A program made the translations under genes and the position numbers. The notes under the pieces are model-generated. The model saw nothing but the letters and a program-made list of their open reading frames with translations, searched no databases and was not told the DNA's origin. A stretch of 64,000 bases of DNA from Azohydromonas sediminis (lineage in GTDB: Bacteria > Pseudomonadota > Gammaproteobacteria > Burkholderiales > Burkholderiaceae_C). Positions 35,789 through 45,081 of this stretch are shown one piece after another; position 1 is the first letter of the stretch, and each line of letters opens with the position of its first letter. Location: positions 1 through 64,000 of the forward strand of contig NZ_QOAZ01000015.1 in NCBI RefSeq assembly GCF_003574675.1, in the 5' to 3' direction.

Positions 35789-37699
35789 ATGCGTGCGCTC
35801 GCCCACGGTTCGTCCTCCGCCCCCCTGCCCACCGCCGACCCGGCGCAGCGGCGCTCGGACTGGCGCACGCTGGCCAAGCTGCTGCCGTACTTCTGGCACT
35901 ACCGCTGGCGCGTTGCGATCGCGCTGGGGTTCATGCTCGCGGCCAAGCTCGCCAACGTCGGGGTGCCGGTGCTGCTGAAGAACCTCGTCGACAGCCTGTC
36001 GGTCAAGCCCGGCGACGCCGCCGCGCTGCTCGTCGTGCCGGTCGGGCTGATCGTCGCCTACGGCGCGCTGCGGCTGTCGACGACGCTGTTCACCGAGCTG
36101 CGCGAGCTGATCTTCGCGAAGGCCACCGAGGGCGCCGCGCGCAGCGTCAGCCTGAAGGTGTTCCGCCACCTGCACGACCTGAGCCTGCGCTTCCACCTCG
36201 AGCGCCAGACCGGCGGCATGACGCGCGACATCGAGCGCGGCACGCGCGCGGTGCACTCGCTGATCTCGTACTCGCTCTACAGCATCCTGCCCACCCTCAT
36301 CGAGGTCGGCCTCGTGCTCGCGATCCTGGCGTGGAAGTTCGACGCCGCATTCGCGTGGATCACGCTCGGCGCGCTCGTCGTCTACGTCGCGTTCACCGTC
36401 AGCGTCACCGAGTGGCGCACGCAGTTCCGCCGCCAGATGAACGAGCTCGACGCGCGCGCGCACTCGCGCGCGATCGACTCGCTGCTGAACTACGAGACCG
36501 TCAAGTACTTCAACAACGAGGACTTCGAGGCCCGGCGCTACGACGAGAGCCTCGAGCGCCTGCGCCGCGCCGCGCTCAAGAGCCAGAGCACGCTGAGCCT
36601 GCTCAACAGCGGGCAGCAGCTGATCATCGCCACCGCCCTCGTCGCGATGCTGTGGCGCGCGACGCAGGGCGTCGTCGCGGGCACGATGACGCTCGGCGAC
36701 CTGGTGATGATCAACGCGTTCATGATCCAGCTGTACATCCCGCTGAACTTCCTCGGCGTGCTGTACCGCGAGATCAAGCAGAGCCTGACCGACCTCGACA
36801 AGATGTTCGGCCTGCTCGAGCGCGAGCGCGAAGTGGCCGACGCGCCGGGGGCGCGCGATCTCGTCGTCACGCGCGGCGTCGTGCGCTTCGAAGACGTGTC
36901 GTTCGCGTACGAGCGGCCCGAGGGCGGCACGAAGCCGGCGCGCACGATCCTGCACCACGTGAGCTTCGAGATTCCGGCCGGCAAGACGGTCGCCGTCGTC
37001 GGCCCCTCGGGCGCGGGCAAGAGCACGCTCGCGCGGCTGCTGTACCGCTTCTACGACGTCACCGGCGGGCGCATCACGATCGACGGGCAGGACATCCGCA
37101 CCGTGACGCAGGCCAGCCTGCGCCGCGCGATCGGCATCGTGCCGCAGGACACGGTGCTGTTCAACGACACGATCGAATACAACATCGCCTACGGCCGCCC
37201 GGGCGCGAGCCACGACGAGGTCGTCGCGGCGGCGAAGGCGGCGCACATCCACGACTTCATCGCCAGCACGCCGATGGGCTACCAGACGATGGTCGGCGAG
37301 CGCGGGCTCAAGCTCTCGGGCGGCGAGAAGCAGCGCGTCGCGATCGCGCGCACGCTGCTGAAGAACCCGCCGATCCTGATCTTCGACGAGGCGACGTCGG
37401 CGCTCGACTCGGCCAACGAGCGCGCGATCCAGGCCGAGCTCAAGAGCGCCGCGCAGGGCAAGACGGCACTCGTGATCGCGCACCGGCTGAGCACCGTCGT
37501 CGACGCGCACGCGATCGTCGTGCTCGACGGCGGGCGCATCGTCGAGCAGGGCACGCACGCCGAACTCCTCGCGCGCGACGGCGCGTACGCGCGCATGTGG
37601 CGGCTCCAGCAAAGCGGCCGTGACGGCGACCGCGCGGACGGCTCGGCGGGCGACGCGCAGGTTCGATCCCCATCGACGCCGGGTGTGCCGGGCGGGTAG
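35789..37699 (+). CDS. Atm1-type ABC exporter (fused permease and ATPase)
   Basis: This is a 636-aa half-transporter with six membrane helices at roughly 45-330 followed by an ATP-binding domain. It belongs to the heavy-metal/Fe-S-related ABCB7/Atm1 group: FHLERQTGGMTRDIERGTRAV and NYETVKYFNNEDFEARRYDE are hallmark segments. The Walker A is GPSGAGKST near 405, the signature LSGGEKQRVAIARTLL is near 510, and the Walker B is ILIFDEATSALDS. Family members export glutathione-linked sulfur or metal species. The ATG lacks a strong ribosome site. It is convergent with the cfa gene. Confidence 0.9.
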   Translation: MRALAHGSSSAPLPTADPAQRRSDWRTLAKLLPYFWHYRWRVAIALGFMLAAKLANVGVPVLLKNLVDSLSVKPGDAAALLVVPVGLIVAYGALRLSTTLFTELRELIFAKATEGAARSVSLKVFRHLHDLSLRFHLERQTGGMTRDIERGTRAVHSLISYSLYSILPTLIEVGLVLAILAWKFDAAFAWITLGALVVYVAFTVSVTEWRTQFRRQMNELDARAHSRAIDSLLNYETVKYFNNEDFEARRYDESLERLRRAALKSQSTLSLLNSGQQLIIATALVAMLWRATQGVVAGTMTLGDLVMINAFMIQLYIPLNFLGVLYREIKQSLTDLDKMFGLLEREREVADAPGARDLVVTRGVVRFEDVSFAYERPEGGTKPARTILHHVSFEIPAGKTVAVVGPSGAGKSTLARLLYRFYDVTGGRITIDGQDIRTVTQASLRRAIGIVPQDTVLFNDTIEYNIAYGRPGASHDEVVAAAKAAHIHDFIASTPMGYQTMVGERGLKLSGGEKQRVAIARTLLKNPPILIFDEATSALDSANERAIQAELKSAAQGKTALVIAHRLSTVVDAHAIVVLDGGRIVEQGTHAELLARDGAYARMWRLQQSGRDGDRADGSAGDAQVRSPSTPGVPGG

Positions 37700-37735
37700 C
37701 GATGGCCGGCACTCGGCCCGTTGCGGCCGTCCGCG

Positions 37736-37754
37736 ACCGTCCGCATGCGACGGT
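37736..37754 (+). terminator. Short hairpin after the ABC exporter gene
   Basis: ACCGTC (37736-37741) pairs with GACGGT (37749-37754) around a CGCATGC loop that is itself nearly palindromic. Only a TTT follows, so this is a weak terminator candidate in the 187-base gap between two convergent genes. I see nothing else coding in that gap. Confidence 0.35.
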
Positions 37755-37886
37755 TTGCAGGGGACGCAGGCACCGCCGTCGCCCTGCCGCCACGACCTTT
37801 GCGCGCTTACCCGACGCTCAAGGAACACGACGGGCCGTCGGCGTGCAGCGAAGAGAGCCGCCGCCGGCTGCACGCCGCGTCACGCC

Positions 37887-39071
37887 TCACACCGCCGAGA
37901 AGCGCACCGACCGGTAGGCCTCGCGCCGCTCGCGCCCGGCGAGCACGACCTGCCACAGCTGTCCCTGCCGCGAGCGGAAGAAGCCGGCGCAGCACAGCAG
38001 GTAGTAGCGGAACATGCGCTGGAAGCGCTGCGGATAGCGGTCCTTCAGCTGCGGCCACGCGCGCTCGAAGTTGGCGTGCCACGCCATCAGCGTGCGGTCG
38101 TAGTCGGGGCCGAAGTTGTGCCAGTCTTCGACGAGGAAGCGGCCCTCGACGGCGCGCGCGATCTCGACCGCCGACGGCAGCTTGCCGTTGGGGAAGATGT
38201 AGCGGTCGATCCACGGGTCGGTGCGCGGCGACGTGACGTCGATGCCGATCGTGTGCAGCAGGAACAGACCGCCGGGCTTGAGCAGCCGGCGCACGGTGTC
38301 GAAGTACACCTCGTAGTTCTTCGGCCCGACGTGCTCGAACATGCCCACCGAGACGATCTTGTCGAACTGCCCCTGCAGGTCACGGTAGTCGAGCAGCTTC
38401 AGTTCGACCGGCAGGCCGGCGCAGCGCTGCTGCGCGAGCGCGAGCTGCTCCTTCGACACCGTGACGCCGACCACCCGCACGCCGAAGCGCTCGGCGGCGA
38501 AGCGCGCCAGCCCCCCCCAGCCGCAGCCGATGTCGAGCAGCGTCTCGCCGGGCTGCAGCTGCAGCTTGCGGCAGATCATCTCTAGCTTGTCGAGCTGCGC
38601 CTGCTCGAGGTCGGCGGCACGCTCCCAGTACGCGCACGAATAGATCATGCGCGAGTCGAGCATGCGCTCGAAGACGTCGTTGCCGGCGTCGTAGTGCTTC
38701 TCGCCGACCTCGAACGCGCGGCCCTGCGACTGCAGGTTCAGCAGACTGTGGCGCAGCGTCTCGAGCGCCAGCCGCAGCTTGGCGGTGCCCACCGCGCGGG
38801 ACTCGATGTCGGTGCGCATCAGGCGGTGGAACAGCTCGTCGAGCTGCTCGCAGTCCCAGTCGCCGTCCATGTAGGCCTCGCCGAGGCCGAGCGACCACTG
38901 CGTCAGCACGCGGCGGTACAGGCGTGCGTCGCGCACCTGGATGTCCCAGGGCCGGCTGCCGTTGATGCGCACGTCGGCGTGCGCCAGCAGCTCCTCGATG
39001 ATCTTCGGCGGCCGCGCATCGCTGCGCGGCGACGGCTGCCGCGACGGCAGCGTGGCTTCGTTGGAGCCCAT
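37887..39071 (-). CDS. cfa: Cyclopropane-fatty-acyl-phospholipid synthase
   Basis: This 394-aa SAM-dependent enzyme adds a methylene bridge to unsaturated phospholipid acyl chains. An N-terminal lipid-binding region (VLTQWSLGLGEAYMDGDWDCE) precedes the methyltransferase domain, with LLDIGCGWGGLARFAAERFG near residue 165. The bicarbonate/active-site segments are HYDAGNDVFERMLDSRMIYSCAYW (in part) and SVGMFEHVGPKNYEVYF. The start was set at MGSNEATLPS with GAGGA upstream; an open frame of 30 further codons lacks similarity. It is convergent with the ABC exporter gene and divergent from pyrC. Confidence 0.94.
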   Translation of the reverse strand: MGSNEATLPSRQPSPRSDARPPKIIEELLAHADVRINGSRPWDIQVRDARLYRRVLTQWSLGLGEAYMDGDWDCEQLDELFHRLMRTDIESRAVGTAKLRLALETLRHSLLNLQSQGRAFEVGEKHYDAGNDVFERMLDSRMIYSCAYWERAADLEQAQLDKLEMICRKLQLQPGETLLDIGCGWGGLARFAAERFGVRVVGVTVSKEQLALAQQRCAGLPVELKLLDYRDLQGQFDKIVSVGMFEHVGPKNYEVYFDTVRRLLKPGGLFLLHTIGIDVTSPRTDPWIDRYIFPNGKLPSAVEIARAVEGRFLVEDWHNFGPDYDRTLMAWHANFERAWPQLKDRYPQRFQRMFRYYLLCCAGFFRSRQGQLWQVVLAGRERREAYRSVRFSAV

Positions 39072-39254
39072 CGTGGTCCTCGTCGGGGTGGCGAGCGGTG
39101 GGAACCGCACCGGCGCGAAGGCACCGGCACGACGAAACTTCGCGACCGATTCTGCCGCCAACCCGCCGGGCCGACATAGGCATCTTCGATCGCCGGGATA
39201 GAGCTACACCATCGCACCAGCGGCGCGCTCGGGCGAGGTGGGACAATCCCGCAC

Positions 39255-40289
39255 ATGACCGCGACGCTGACGCTGACCCGCCCCGACGACTGGCACCTGC
39301 ATCTGCGCGACGGCGCCGCGATGGCCGCCGTCGTGCCGCACACCGCGCGCCAGTTCGCGCGCGCCATCGTGATGCCCAACCTGCGCCCGCCGGTGGCGAC
39401 GGCCGCGGCCGCGCAGGCCTACCGCGAGCGCATCGTCGCGGCGGTGCCGCCGGGGCTGGACTTCACCCCGCTGATGACGCTGTACCTGACCGACAACCTG
39501 CCGCCCGACGAGATCCGCCGTGCGAAGGCCGCGGGCGTCGTCGCCGTCAAGCTCTATCCGGCCGGTGCGACGACGAACAGCGACGCCGGCGTCACCGACG
39601 TGCGCCGCACGTACGCGACGCTCGAGGCGATGCAGCGCGAGGGCCTGCTGCTGCTCATGCACGGCGAGGTGACCGACGCCGAGATCGACGTGTTCGACCG
39701 CGAGGCGGTGTTCATCGAGCGCGTGCTGCAGCCGCTGCGGCGCGACTTTCCCGGCTTGAAGATCGTCTTCGAGCACATCACGACGAAGGAGGCGGCGCAG
39801 TACGTGCGCGACGCCGATGCGAACACCGCGGCGACGATCACCGCGCACCACCTGCTGTACAACCGCAACGCAATCTTCGCCGGCGGCCTCCGCCCGCACT
39901 ATTACTGTCTGCCGGTGCTCAAGCGCGAGGAACACCGCCGCGCGCTGGTGGCCGCGGCGACCTCGGGCAACCCGAAGTTCTTCCTCGGCACCGACAGCGC
40001 ACCGCACCCGGCGCACCTGAAGGAGCACGCGAGCGGCTGCGCCGGCTGCTACACCGCGCTCGCCGCGCTCGAGCTGTACGCCGAGGCGTTCGACGCCGCC
40101 GGTGCGCTCGACCGCCTCGAGGGCTTTGCAAGCTTCCATGGTGCCGACTTCTACGGGCTGCCGCGCAACCGCGGCACCGTCACGCTGCGGCGCGAGCCGT
40201 GGACGCTGCCCGAGACGGTGCCGTTCGGCGATGCGACGCTCAAGCCGCTGCGTGGCGGCGAGACGCTGGCCTGGAGGCTCGCGGCATGA
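39255..40289 (+). CDS. pyrC: Dihydroorotase
   Basis: This zinc enzyme of pyrimidine biosynthesis cyclises carbamoyl-aspartate to dihydroorotate. The 344-aa type II (PyrC) form shows metal ligands in [10 protein letters not shown] near residue 15, the carbamylated Lys in [14 protein letters not shown] near 98, His in LMHGEVTD and FEHITTKEA, and the catalytic Asp in [10 protein letters not shown] near 245. Its stop overlaps the next start (ATGA), so it is translationally coupled to the NYN-domain gene. Confidence 0.95.
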   Translation: MTATLTLTRPDDWHLHLRDGAAMAAVVPHTARQFARAIVMPNLRPPVATAAAAQAYRERIVAAVPPGLDFTPLMTLYLTDNLPPDEIRRAKAAGVVAVKLYPAGATTNSDAGVTDVRRTYATLEAMQREGLLLLMHGEVTDAEIDVFDREAVFIERVLQPLRRDFPGLKIVFEHITTKEAAQYVRDADANTAATITAHHLLYNRNAIFAGGLRPHYYCLPVLKREEHRRALVAAATSGNPKFFLGTDSAPHPAHLKEHASGCAGCYTALAALELYAEAFDAAGALDRLEGFASFHGADFYGLPRNRGTVTLRREPWTLPETVPFGDATLKPLRGGETLAWRLAA

Positions 40290-41074
40290 ACGGTAACGCT
40301 CGCACCGAGCGCCACATCGCGCTGCTGATCGACGCCGACAACTCGCCGGCGGCCAAGATCGAGGTCATCCTCGCCGAGCTGGCCAAGCTCGGCGTCACCA
40401 ACATCCGCCGCGCCTACGGCAACTGGAAGAAGAACGAGCTCAAGGGCTGGGAGAAGGTGCTGCACGAGTTTGCGATTCGGCCGATCCAGCAGTTCGACGT
40501 CAGCAAGGGCAAGAACGCGACCGACATGCTGATCGCGATCGACGCGCTCGACCTGCTGTACACCGACCGCCCCGACGCGTTCGGCATCGTCTCGTCGGAC
40601 GCCGACTTCACGCCGCTGGTGATGCACCTGCGCGCCAAGGGCGCGACCGTCTACGGCTTCGGCGCGAAGAAGACGCCCGAGCCGTTCGTCGCCGCGTGCT
40701 CGCGCTTCCTGTACCTCGAAAGCCTGGGCGAGGGTCGCGACGAGGCCGCCGCCGAGGCCGGCGTCGCGAAGTCCGGCAAGGCGAAATCCGCCGCACCGCG
40801 CAGGCCGACGGCGGCCGAGCTGCGGCGCGATGCGCGACTCGTGAGCCTGCTGCGCAACGCGGTCGAGAACGCCGCCGGCGAGGACGGCTGGTCGCAGCTC
40901 GGCGCGGTGGGCTCGCAGATCGCCAACCAGGCCAGCTTCGACCCGCGCAACCACGGCTTCAAGAAGCTCGGCGACCTGATCGAGGCGATCGGGCTGTTCG
41001 ACGTCGAGAAGCGCGGCTCGCACCTGTACGTGCGCGACCGTCGTGCCACGCGCAGCGAGTCGCGCGCCGACTGA
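40286..41074 (+). CDS. NYN domain / LOTUS (OST-HTH) protein
   Basis: This 262-aa protein combines an N-terminal NYN (PIN-like) ribonuclease domain with a C-terminal OST-HTH/LOTUS module. The acidic metal-binding residues are in [11 protein letters not shown] near 11-20, [14 protein letters not shown] near 75-88 and [16 protein letters not shown] near 102-117. A Lys/Ala-rich linker separates these from the LOTUS region ([13 protein letters not shown] to [17 protein letters not shown]). Bacterial proteins of this architecture are presumed RNA nucleases or RNA-binding regulators. It is coupled to pyrC and overlaps the DUF3025 gene by 32 bases. Its role here is unknown. Confidence 0.9.
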   Translation: MNGNARTERHIALLIDADNSPAAKIEVILAELAKLGVTNIRRAYGNWKKNELKGWEKVLHEFAIRPIQQFDVSKGKNATDMLIAIDALDLLYTDRPDAFGIVSSDADFTPLVMHLRAKGATVYGFGAKKTPEPFVAACSRFLYLESLGEGRDEAAAEAGVAKSGKAKSAAPRRPTAAELRRDARLVSLLRNAVENAAGEDGWSQLGAVGSQIANQASFDPRNHGFKKLGDLIEAIGLFDVEKRGSHLYVRDRRATRSESRAD

Positions 41075-41903
41075 GCCGCCGCACCGTCCGCCGGCCGAGC
41101 CGGACTGGTCGCGGCCCTGGTTCGCGCCGTGGGCGCGGCTCGGGCCGGCGCTGTGGGCGGTGTGGCGCGGCAGTGCAGCGCTCGCCGACGCGCTGAACGT
41201 CACCGCGCGGGTGCACGGCGTCGGCGCGGCGCCCGTCTTCGTCGCGGCAGCGGGGCGCCGGGCGGCCGAGCCGTACGAGGCGCTCGTCGCGCGCACGCGC
41301 GCCGTGCCGGTGCGCGACACGCTGCACGACGCGTTGAACGGGCTGGTCTGGCTGCATCGGCCGGCACTGAAGTGGGCACTCAATCACGCTCATGCGCAGC
41401 AGATCGCGCGGCACGGCGCCGGCGGGCGGCGCGGCGCGGTGCGCGACGCGCTGACGCTGCTCGACGAGAACGGCGTGCTGCTCGCGGCGCCGCCCGGGCT
41501 CGTCGAGGCCTTGCGCCGGCGCGACTGGGCCGCGCTGTTCGTCGGGCACCGTGCGGCGTGGGCGCAGGCGCGGCTCGAGGTCGTCGGCCACGGCTTGCTG
41601 GAGCAACTCGCGCGCGCGCCGCGCAAGGCGCTGACGGCGCACGCGTGGTGCGTGCCCGCCGCGCACTTCGACGCCCCCGCCCTGCCGAGCGGCCTGACGC
41701 CGGCGTCGTGGACGCCGCTGCCGGTGCTGGGCGTGCCCGGCTGGTGGCCCGACAATGACGCCTTGACGTTCTACGCCGATGCGGCCGTGTTCCGGCCAGG
41801 GCCTGGAACTCGTCGCGACCGCCCCCAACTAAGCGCGCTGTCGGGTCAGCCCGTCGGCCTGCCGCGGGCGCCTACGCAACCTTCAACAACGACCACACCA
41901 TGA
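41043..41903 (+). CDS. DUF3025 domain protein
   Basis: This is a 286-aa protein of the DUF3025 family, recognisable by [20 protein letters not shown] (positions near 99-118), the [12 protein letters not shown] region and [12 protein letters not shown], then the C-terminal [21 protein letters not shown]. No biochemical function is established. A GTG start lies inside the preceding gene. A start nearer [10 protein letters not shown] is also possible. The stop overlaps the htpX start (ATGA). The last 35 residues, beyond VFRP, are Pro/Thr/Arg-rich and look like a low-complexity tail. Confidence 0.82.
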   Translation: MPRAASRAPTEPPHRPPAEPDWSRPWFAPWARLGPALWAVWRGSAALADALNVTARVHGVGAAPVFVAAAGRRAAEPYEALVARTRAVPVRDTLHDALNGLVWLHRPALKWALNHAHAQQIARHGAGGRRGAVRDALTLLDENGVLLAAPPGLVEALRRRDWAALFVGHRAAWAQARLEVVGHGLLEQLARAPRKALTAHAWCVPAAHFDAPALPSGLTPASWTPLPVLGVPGWWPDNDALTFYADAAVFRPGPGTRRDRPQLSALSGQPVGLPRAPTQPSTTTTP

Positions 41904-42775
41904 AGCGCATCGTTCTGTTCCTGGCCACCAACCTCGCGGTGGTCGTCGTGCTGGGCATCGTCGCCAACGTGCTCGGCCTGAACCGATTCCTGACGGCGCA
42001 GGGGCTCGATCTGAGCGCGCTGCTCGGGTTCGCGTTCGTGATGGGCTTCGGCGGCGCGTTCATCTCGCTGCTGATCAGCAAGCCGATGGCCAAGTTCAGC
42101 ACGCGGGCGCAGGTCATCAACGACTCGCGCGACCCGGTGCACCAGTGGATCGTCGCCACGGTGCAGAAGTTTGCGAACCAGGCCGGCATCCGCATGCCCG
42201 AGGTCGCGATCTACGAGGGTGCGCCCAATGCGTTCGCGACCGGCGCGTTCAAGAACTCGGCGCTGGTCGCGGTCTCGACCGGGCTGCTGCAGAGCATGAA
42301 CCGCGAGGAGGTCGAGGCGGTGATCGGCCACGAGGTCGCGCACGTGGCCAACGGCGACATGGTCACGATGACGCTGATCCAGGGCGTGATGAACACCTTC
42401 GTCGTGTTCCTGTCGCGCGTGATCGGCTACATCGCCGACCGCGTCGTGCTGCGCAACCAGAACGAGGGCCCGGGCATCGGCTACTACGTGTCGACGATCG
42501 TGCTCGACCTCGTGCTCGGCGTGCTCGCGGCGATCATCGTCGCGTGGTTCAGCCGCCAGCGCGAATTCCGCGCCGACCGCGACGCGGCGCGCCTGATGGG
42601 CCGCCCGCAGCCGATGATCAACGCGCTCGCGCGCCTGGGCGGACTGCAGCCGGGCGAGCTGCCGCAGGCCGTCGAGGCGATGGGCATCAGCGGCAAGAGC
42701 GGCATCATGGCGCTGCTGTCGACGCACCCGCCGATCGAGCAGCGCATCGCCGCGCTGCAGCAGATGGGACGCTGA
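41900..42775 (+). CDS. htpX: Membrane zinc metalloprotease HtpX
   Basis: This 291-aa M48 protease degrades misfolded membrane proteins at the inner membrane. Two N-terminal helices ([39 protein letters not shown]) precede the active site HEVAH ([13 protein letters not shown]) near 140. The third zinc ligand Glu is in [14 protein letters not shown] near 222. Further hydrophobic segments lie between. The C-terminus [16 protein letters not shown] is typical. It is directly followed by the RNase P RNA gene. Confidence 0.95.
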   Translation: MKRIVLFLATNLAVVVVLGIVANVLGLNRFLTAQGLDLSALLGFAFVMGFGGAFISLLISKPMAKFSTRAQVINDSRDPVHQWIVATVQKFANQAGIRMPEVAIYEGAPNAFATGAFKNSALVAVSTGLLQSMNREEVEAVIGHEVAHVANGDMVTMTLIQGVMNTFVVFLSRVIGYIADRVVLRNQNEGPGIGYYVSTIVLDLVLGVLAAIIVAWFSRQREFRADRDAARLMGRPQPMINALARLGGLQPGELPQAVEAMGISGKSGIMALLSTHPPIEQRIAALQQMGR

Positions 42776-42780
42776 AAAGG

Positions 42781-42786
42781 GATAAT
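42781..42786 (+). promoter_or_regulatory. -10 element of rnpB
   Basis: GATAAT lies 9 bases before the start of the RNase P RNA, a good match to a sigma70 -10 box at the expected spacing. It directly follows the htpX stop. The -35 would fall inside the end of htpX, where only a poor match (CTGCAG) is seen. Confidence 0.55.
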
Positions 42787-42793
42787 TTGCATT

Positions 42794-43137
42794 GTGAAGC
42801 GAGCCAGACCGCCGCTGGCGCGAGGCCCGAAAGGGCGCGCTGGAGGAAGGTCCGGACTGCACAGGGCAGCGTAGCGGGTAACACCCGTCCACCGCGAGGT
42901 GCGGATCAGAGCCACAGAGACGAGTCACGGCGGGGCGTGTCCCCGCCGTGGGTGAAACGCGGCAATCTCTACGCGCAGCAACACCGAATAGGCACGCCGT
43001 GACCTGGCCCGGGTAGCGTGCGGGTGGGTGGCACCGAGCCGGGTGGGCAACCCCCGGCCCAGACGAATGGCGGTCACGCCGGCGCCCCGGCCACGGGGCG
43101 GCGGCGCACAGAATCCGGCCTATCGGCTCGCTTCACA
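42794..43137 (+). ncRNA. rnpB: RNase P RNA, bacterial class A
   Basis: This is the catalytic RNA that matures tRNA 5' ends. The 5' GAAGCGAGCCAGACCGC pairs with the 3' GGCTCGCTTC to form helix P1. Universal conserved elements are present in order: GAGGAAGGTCCGGACT, GGGTAACACCC, AGAGCCACAGAGACGAG, GGGTGAAACGCGGCAA, ACGAATGGCGG and CACAGAATCCGGCCTATC. The last of these supplies the P4 partner. The length of about 344 nt fits class A. A TTTTT run follows the P1 helix. The ends are estimated from P1. Confidence 0.97.
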
Positions 43138-43187
43138 CATTTTTCGCCGCCGCGGCCTGCGCCGCACGGCGCGCCGACACGCTGCCG

Positions 43188-44432
43188 ATGAACCCCGACG
43201 CCGACCAGCTCTGGCGCCACCCGCGCTGGGCGCTGGCGGTGATGCTCGCGTGCCTGGGCATGCTCGGGCCGTTCGCGATCGACACTTACCTGCCGGCGTT
43301 CACCGGCATCGCGCGCGCGCTCGGCGCGACGCCGGTGCAGATGCAGCAGACGCTGTCGGCGTACCTGCTCGGCTTCGCGGTGATGAACCTGTTCCACGGC
43401 GCGCTGGCCGACAGCTTCGGGCGGCGCCCCGTCGTGCTCGGCGGCGTCGGGCTGTTCACGCTGGCGTCGCTGGGCTGCGCGCTGAGCCCGTCGATCGGCT
43501 GGCTGGTGTTTTTCCGCGCGCTGCAGGGCATGTCGGCCGGCGCCGGCATCGTCGTGTCGCGCGCGATCATCCGCGACATGTACCCGCCGGCCGACGCGCA
43601 GCGGGTGATGAGCCAGGTGACGATCTACTTCGGCGTCGCGCCGGCGATCGCGCCGGTGATCGGCGGCTGGGTCTACGTGCACACCGACTGGCACGTGATT
43701 TTCTGGCTGCTGACGGCGTTCGGTGCCGCGCTGTGGTGGGCCAACTGGCGCTGGCTGCCCGAGACGCTGCACGCGCGCGAGCGCCAGCGGTTCGCGGTCG
43801 GTACGCTGCTGCGCGGCTACGCGCAACTGGCCTCCAGCGCACGCTTCGTCGCGCTGGCCTTCGCCAGCGGCGTGCCGTTCAACGGCATGTTCCTGTACGT
43901 GCTGTCGGCGCCGGTGTTCCTCGGCGAGCACCTGCGGCTGGGGCCGACGCAGTTCTTTTGGTTCTTCGGCCTGACGATCGCCGGGATCGTCGGCGGCGCG
44001 TGGCTGTCGGGGCGGCTGGCCGGTCGCATCCGCCCGGCGCGGCAGATCCGGCGCGGCTTCGCGATCATGCTCGCCGTCTCGCTCGTCAACGTCGCGCTCA
44101 ACGCGGTGCTCGAGCCGCACGCGGCGTGGGCGCTGCTGCCGATCGCCGGCTTCGCGTTCGGCTGGGCGCTGATGGTGCCGGTGGTCACGCTGCTCGTGCT
44201 CGACCAGGCGCCGCAGCGCCGCGGCATGGCGTCGTCGCTGCAGGCGTGCCTCGGCAGCCTGGCCAACGCGCTGGTGGCCGGCGCGATCGCGCCGCTGGTG
44301 ATGCACTCGATGCTCGCGCTGGCGCTGACCTCGCTGGCCTTTCTCGGCATCGGCATCGCCGCCTGGGCGTGGGTGCGCCGGCGCGTGGCGGTGCCCGCCG
44401 CGCACGGCGACGACGCCGCAAGCGCCCGTTGA
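43188..44432 (+). CDS. Bcr/CflA-family MFS drug efflux transporter
   Basis: This is a 414-aa inner-membrane proton antiporter with about twelve membrane helices. The N-terminal MLACLGMLGPFAIDTYLPAF and HGALADSFGRRPVVLGG (motif A loop between helices 2 and 3), plus RALQGMSAGAGIVVSRAIIRD, mark the Bcr/CflA subgroup, known for export of bicyclomycin, chloramphenicol and similar compounds. No regulator is adjacent. The gene lies between rnpB and the dcw cluster. Confidence 0.9.
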   Translation: MNPDADQLWRHPRWALAVMLACLGMLGPFAIDTYLPAFTGIARALGATPVQMQQTLSAYLLGFAVMNLFHGALADSFGRRPVVLGGVGLFTLASLGCALSPSIGWLVFFRALQGMSAGAGIVVSRAIIRDMYPPADAQRVMSQVTIYFGVAPAIAPVIGGWVYVHTDWHVIFWLLTAFGAALWWANWRWLPETLHARERQRFAVGTLLRGYAQLASSARFVALAFASGVPFNGMFLYVLSAPVFLGEHLRLGPTQFFWFFGLTIAGIVGGAWLSGRLAGRIRPARQIRRGFAIMLAVSLVNVALNAVLEPHAAWALLPIAGFAFGWALMVPVVTLLVLDQAPQRRGMASSLQACLGSLANALVAGAIAPLVMHSMLALALTSLAFLGIGIAAWAWVRRRVAVPAAHGDDAASAR

Positions 44433-44579
44433 CGTGCGGCCGCGAGCCGGCCCGTCATGCTCACTGATCGGTTTCAGTGCATCGTGCAAGTTCTTATTTT
44501 TGAACGTGAAACCGTTCACCGTCTCGCCGCGAAATCCGTCTTAAGTACTTGATTCCATTAAATTTTTCGGCTCTGGCGA

Positions 44580-44608
44580 TTGACCCGCCACGCCGCCGAC
44601 GCTACAGT
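44580..44608 (+). promoter_or_regulatory. Sigma70-type promoter of the dcw cluster (mraZ promoter)
   Basis: TTGACC (44580-44585) and TACAGT (44603-44608) are separated by exactly 17 bases and match the -35 and -10 consensus at 5/6 and 4/6 positions. An AT-rich stretch just upstream (about 44541-44570) could act as an UP element. Transcription would begin near 44615, immediately before the MraZ boxes. Confidence 0.75.
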
Positions 44609-44617
44609 GTCACAACG

Positions 44618-44642
44618 TGGGAGTTGGTGGGAATTCGTGGCG
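44618..44642 (+). promoter_or_regulatory. MraZ boxes, TGGGA direct repeats
   Basis: TGGGA occurs at 44618-44622 and 44628-44632, and a diverged TGGCG at 44638-44642, all spaced 10 bases start to start. MraZ is known to bind TGGGN repeats separated by 5 bases, so this is a textbook autoregulatory operator lying between the transcription start and the mraZ start codon. Confidence 0.8.
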
Positions 44643-44648
44643 GACGCT

Positions 44649-45077
44649 GTGTTTCAGGGAACGTCGGTGCTGGCGCTCGACGCCAAGCACCGCATCACGG
44701 TGCCGGTGCGGCACCGTGAGCTGCTGCTCGCGCTGTCCGGCGGCCAGCTGACGCTCACGAAGCACCCCGACGGATTCCTCATCGTGTTTCCGCGCCCTGC
44801 GTGGCACGCGTTCCGCGAGAAGCTGCTGGCGATGCCGATGTCGACCGAGCGCTGGCGCCGCGTCTTCCTCGGCAGTGCCGACGACGTCGAGATGGACAGT
44901 GCGTCGCGCGTGCTCGTCGCGCCGGCGCTGCGCGAGGCCGCGGGGCTGGGCAAGGACGTGCTGCTGATCGGCAACGGTCATCGCCTCGAGCTGTGGGACA
45001 AGCAGCGCCACGCCGAACACGAGGCGCAGACGATCGCCCAGGGCATGCCGCCCGAGATCGCCGCGCTGGTCTTCTGA
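44649..45077 (+). CDS. mraZ: Transcriptional regulator MraZ
   Basis: This is a 142-aa DNA-binding protein with two SpoVT-AbrB-like halves. The first is [19 protein letters not shown] near residue 8 and the second is [18 protein letters not shown] near 80. GTG at 44649 was chosen because [13 protein letters not shown] aligns with the usual start and length of betaproteobacterial MraZ, with GGCGGA just upstream. An in-frame GTG at 44637 would overlap the operator. The family normally reads DxxGR in both halves; here the first has DAKHR and the second DSASR. It probably represses the cluster through the TGGGA boxes. Confidence 0.92.
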   Translation: MFQGTSVLALDAKHRITVPVRHRELLLALSGGQLTLTKHPDGFLIVFPRPAWHAFREKLLAMPMSTERWRRVFLGSADDVEMDSASRVLVAPALREAAGLGKDVLLIGNGHRLELWDKQRHAEHEAQTIAQGMPPEIAALVF

Positions 45078-45081
45078 GTCC

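Noticed and set aside
35153-37873. Very long minus-strand open frame (about 900 codons) opposite the ABC exporter gene
   Set aside because: It lies antiparallel to a clear Atm1-type gene. Its product is Arg/Ala/Asp/His-rich with no domain. Long antisense frames are expected where third positions are almost all G or C.
40286-42775. NYN nuclease plus DUF3025 plus HtpX as a defence system
   Set aside because: The set is coupled to pyrC and consists of common chromosomal genes without mobile-element context or a sensor component, so defence is not supported.
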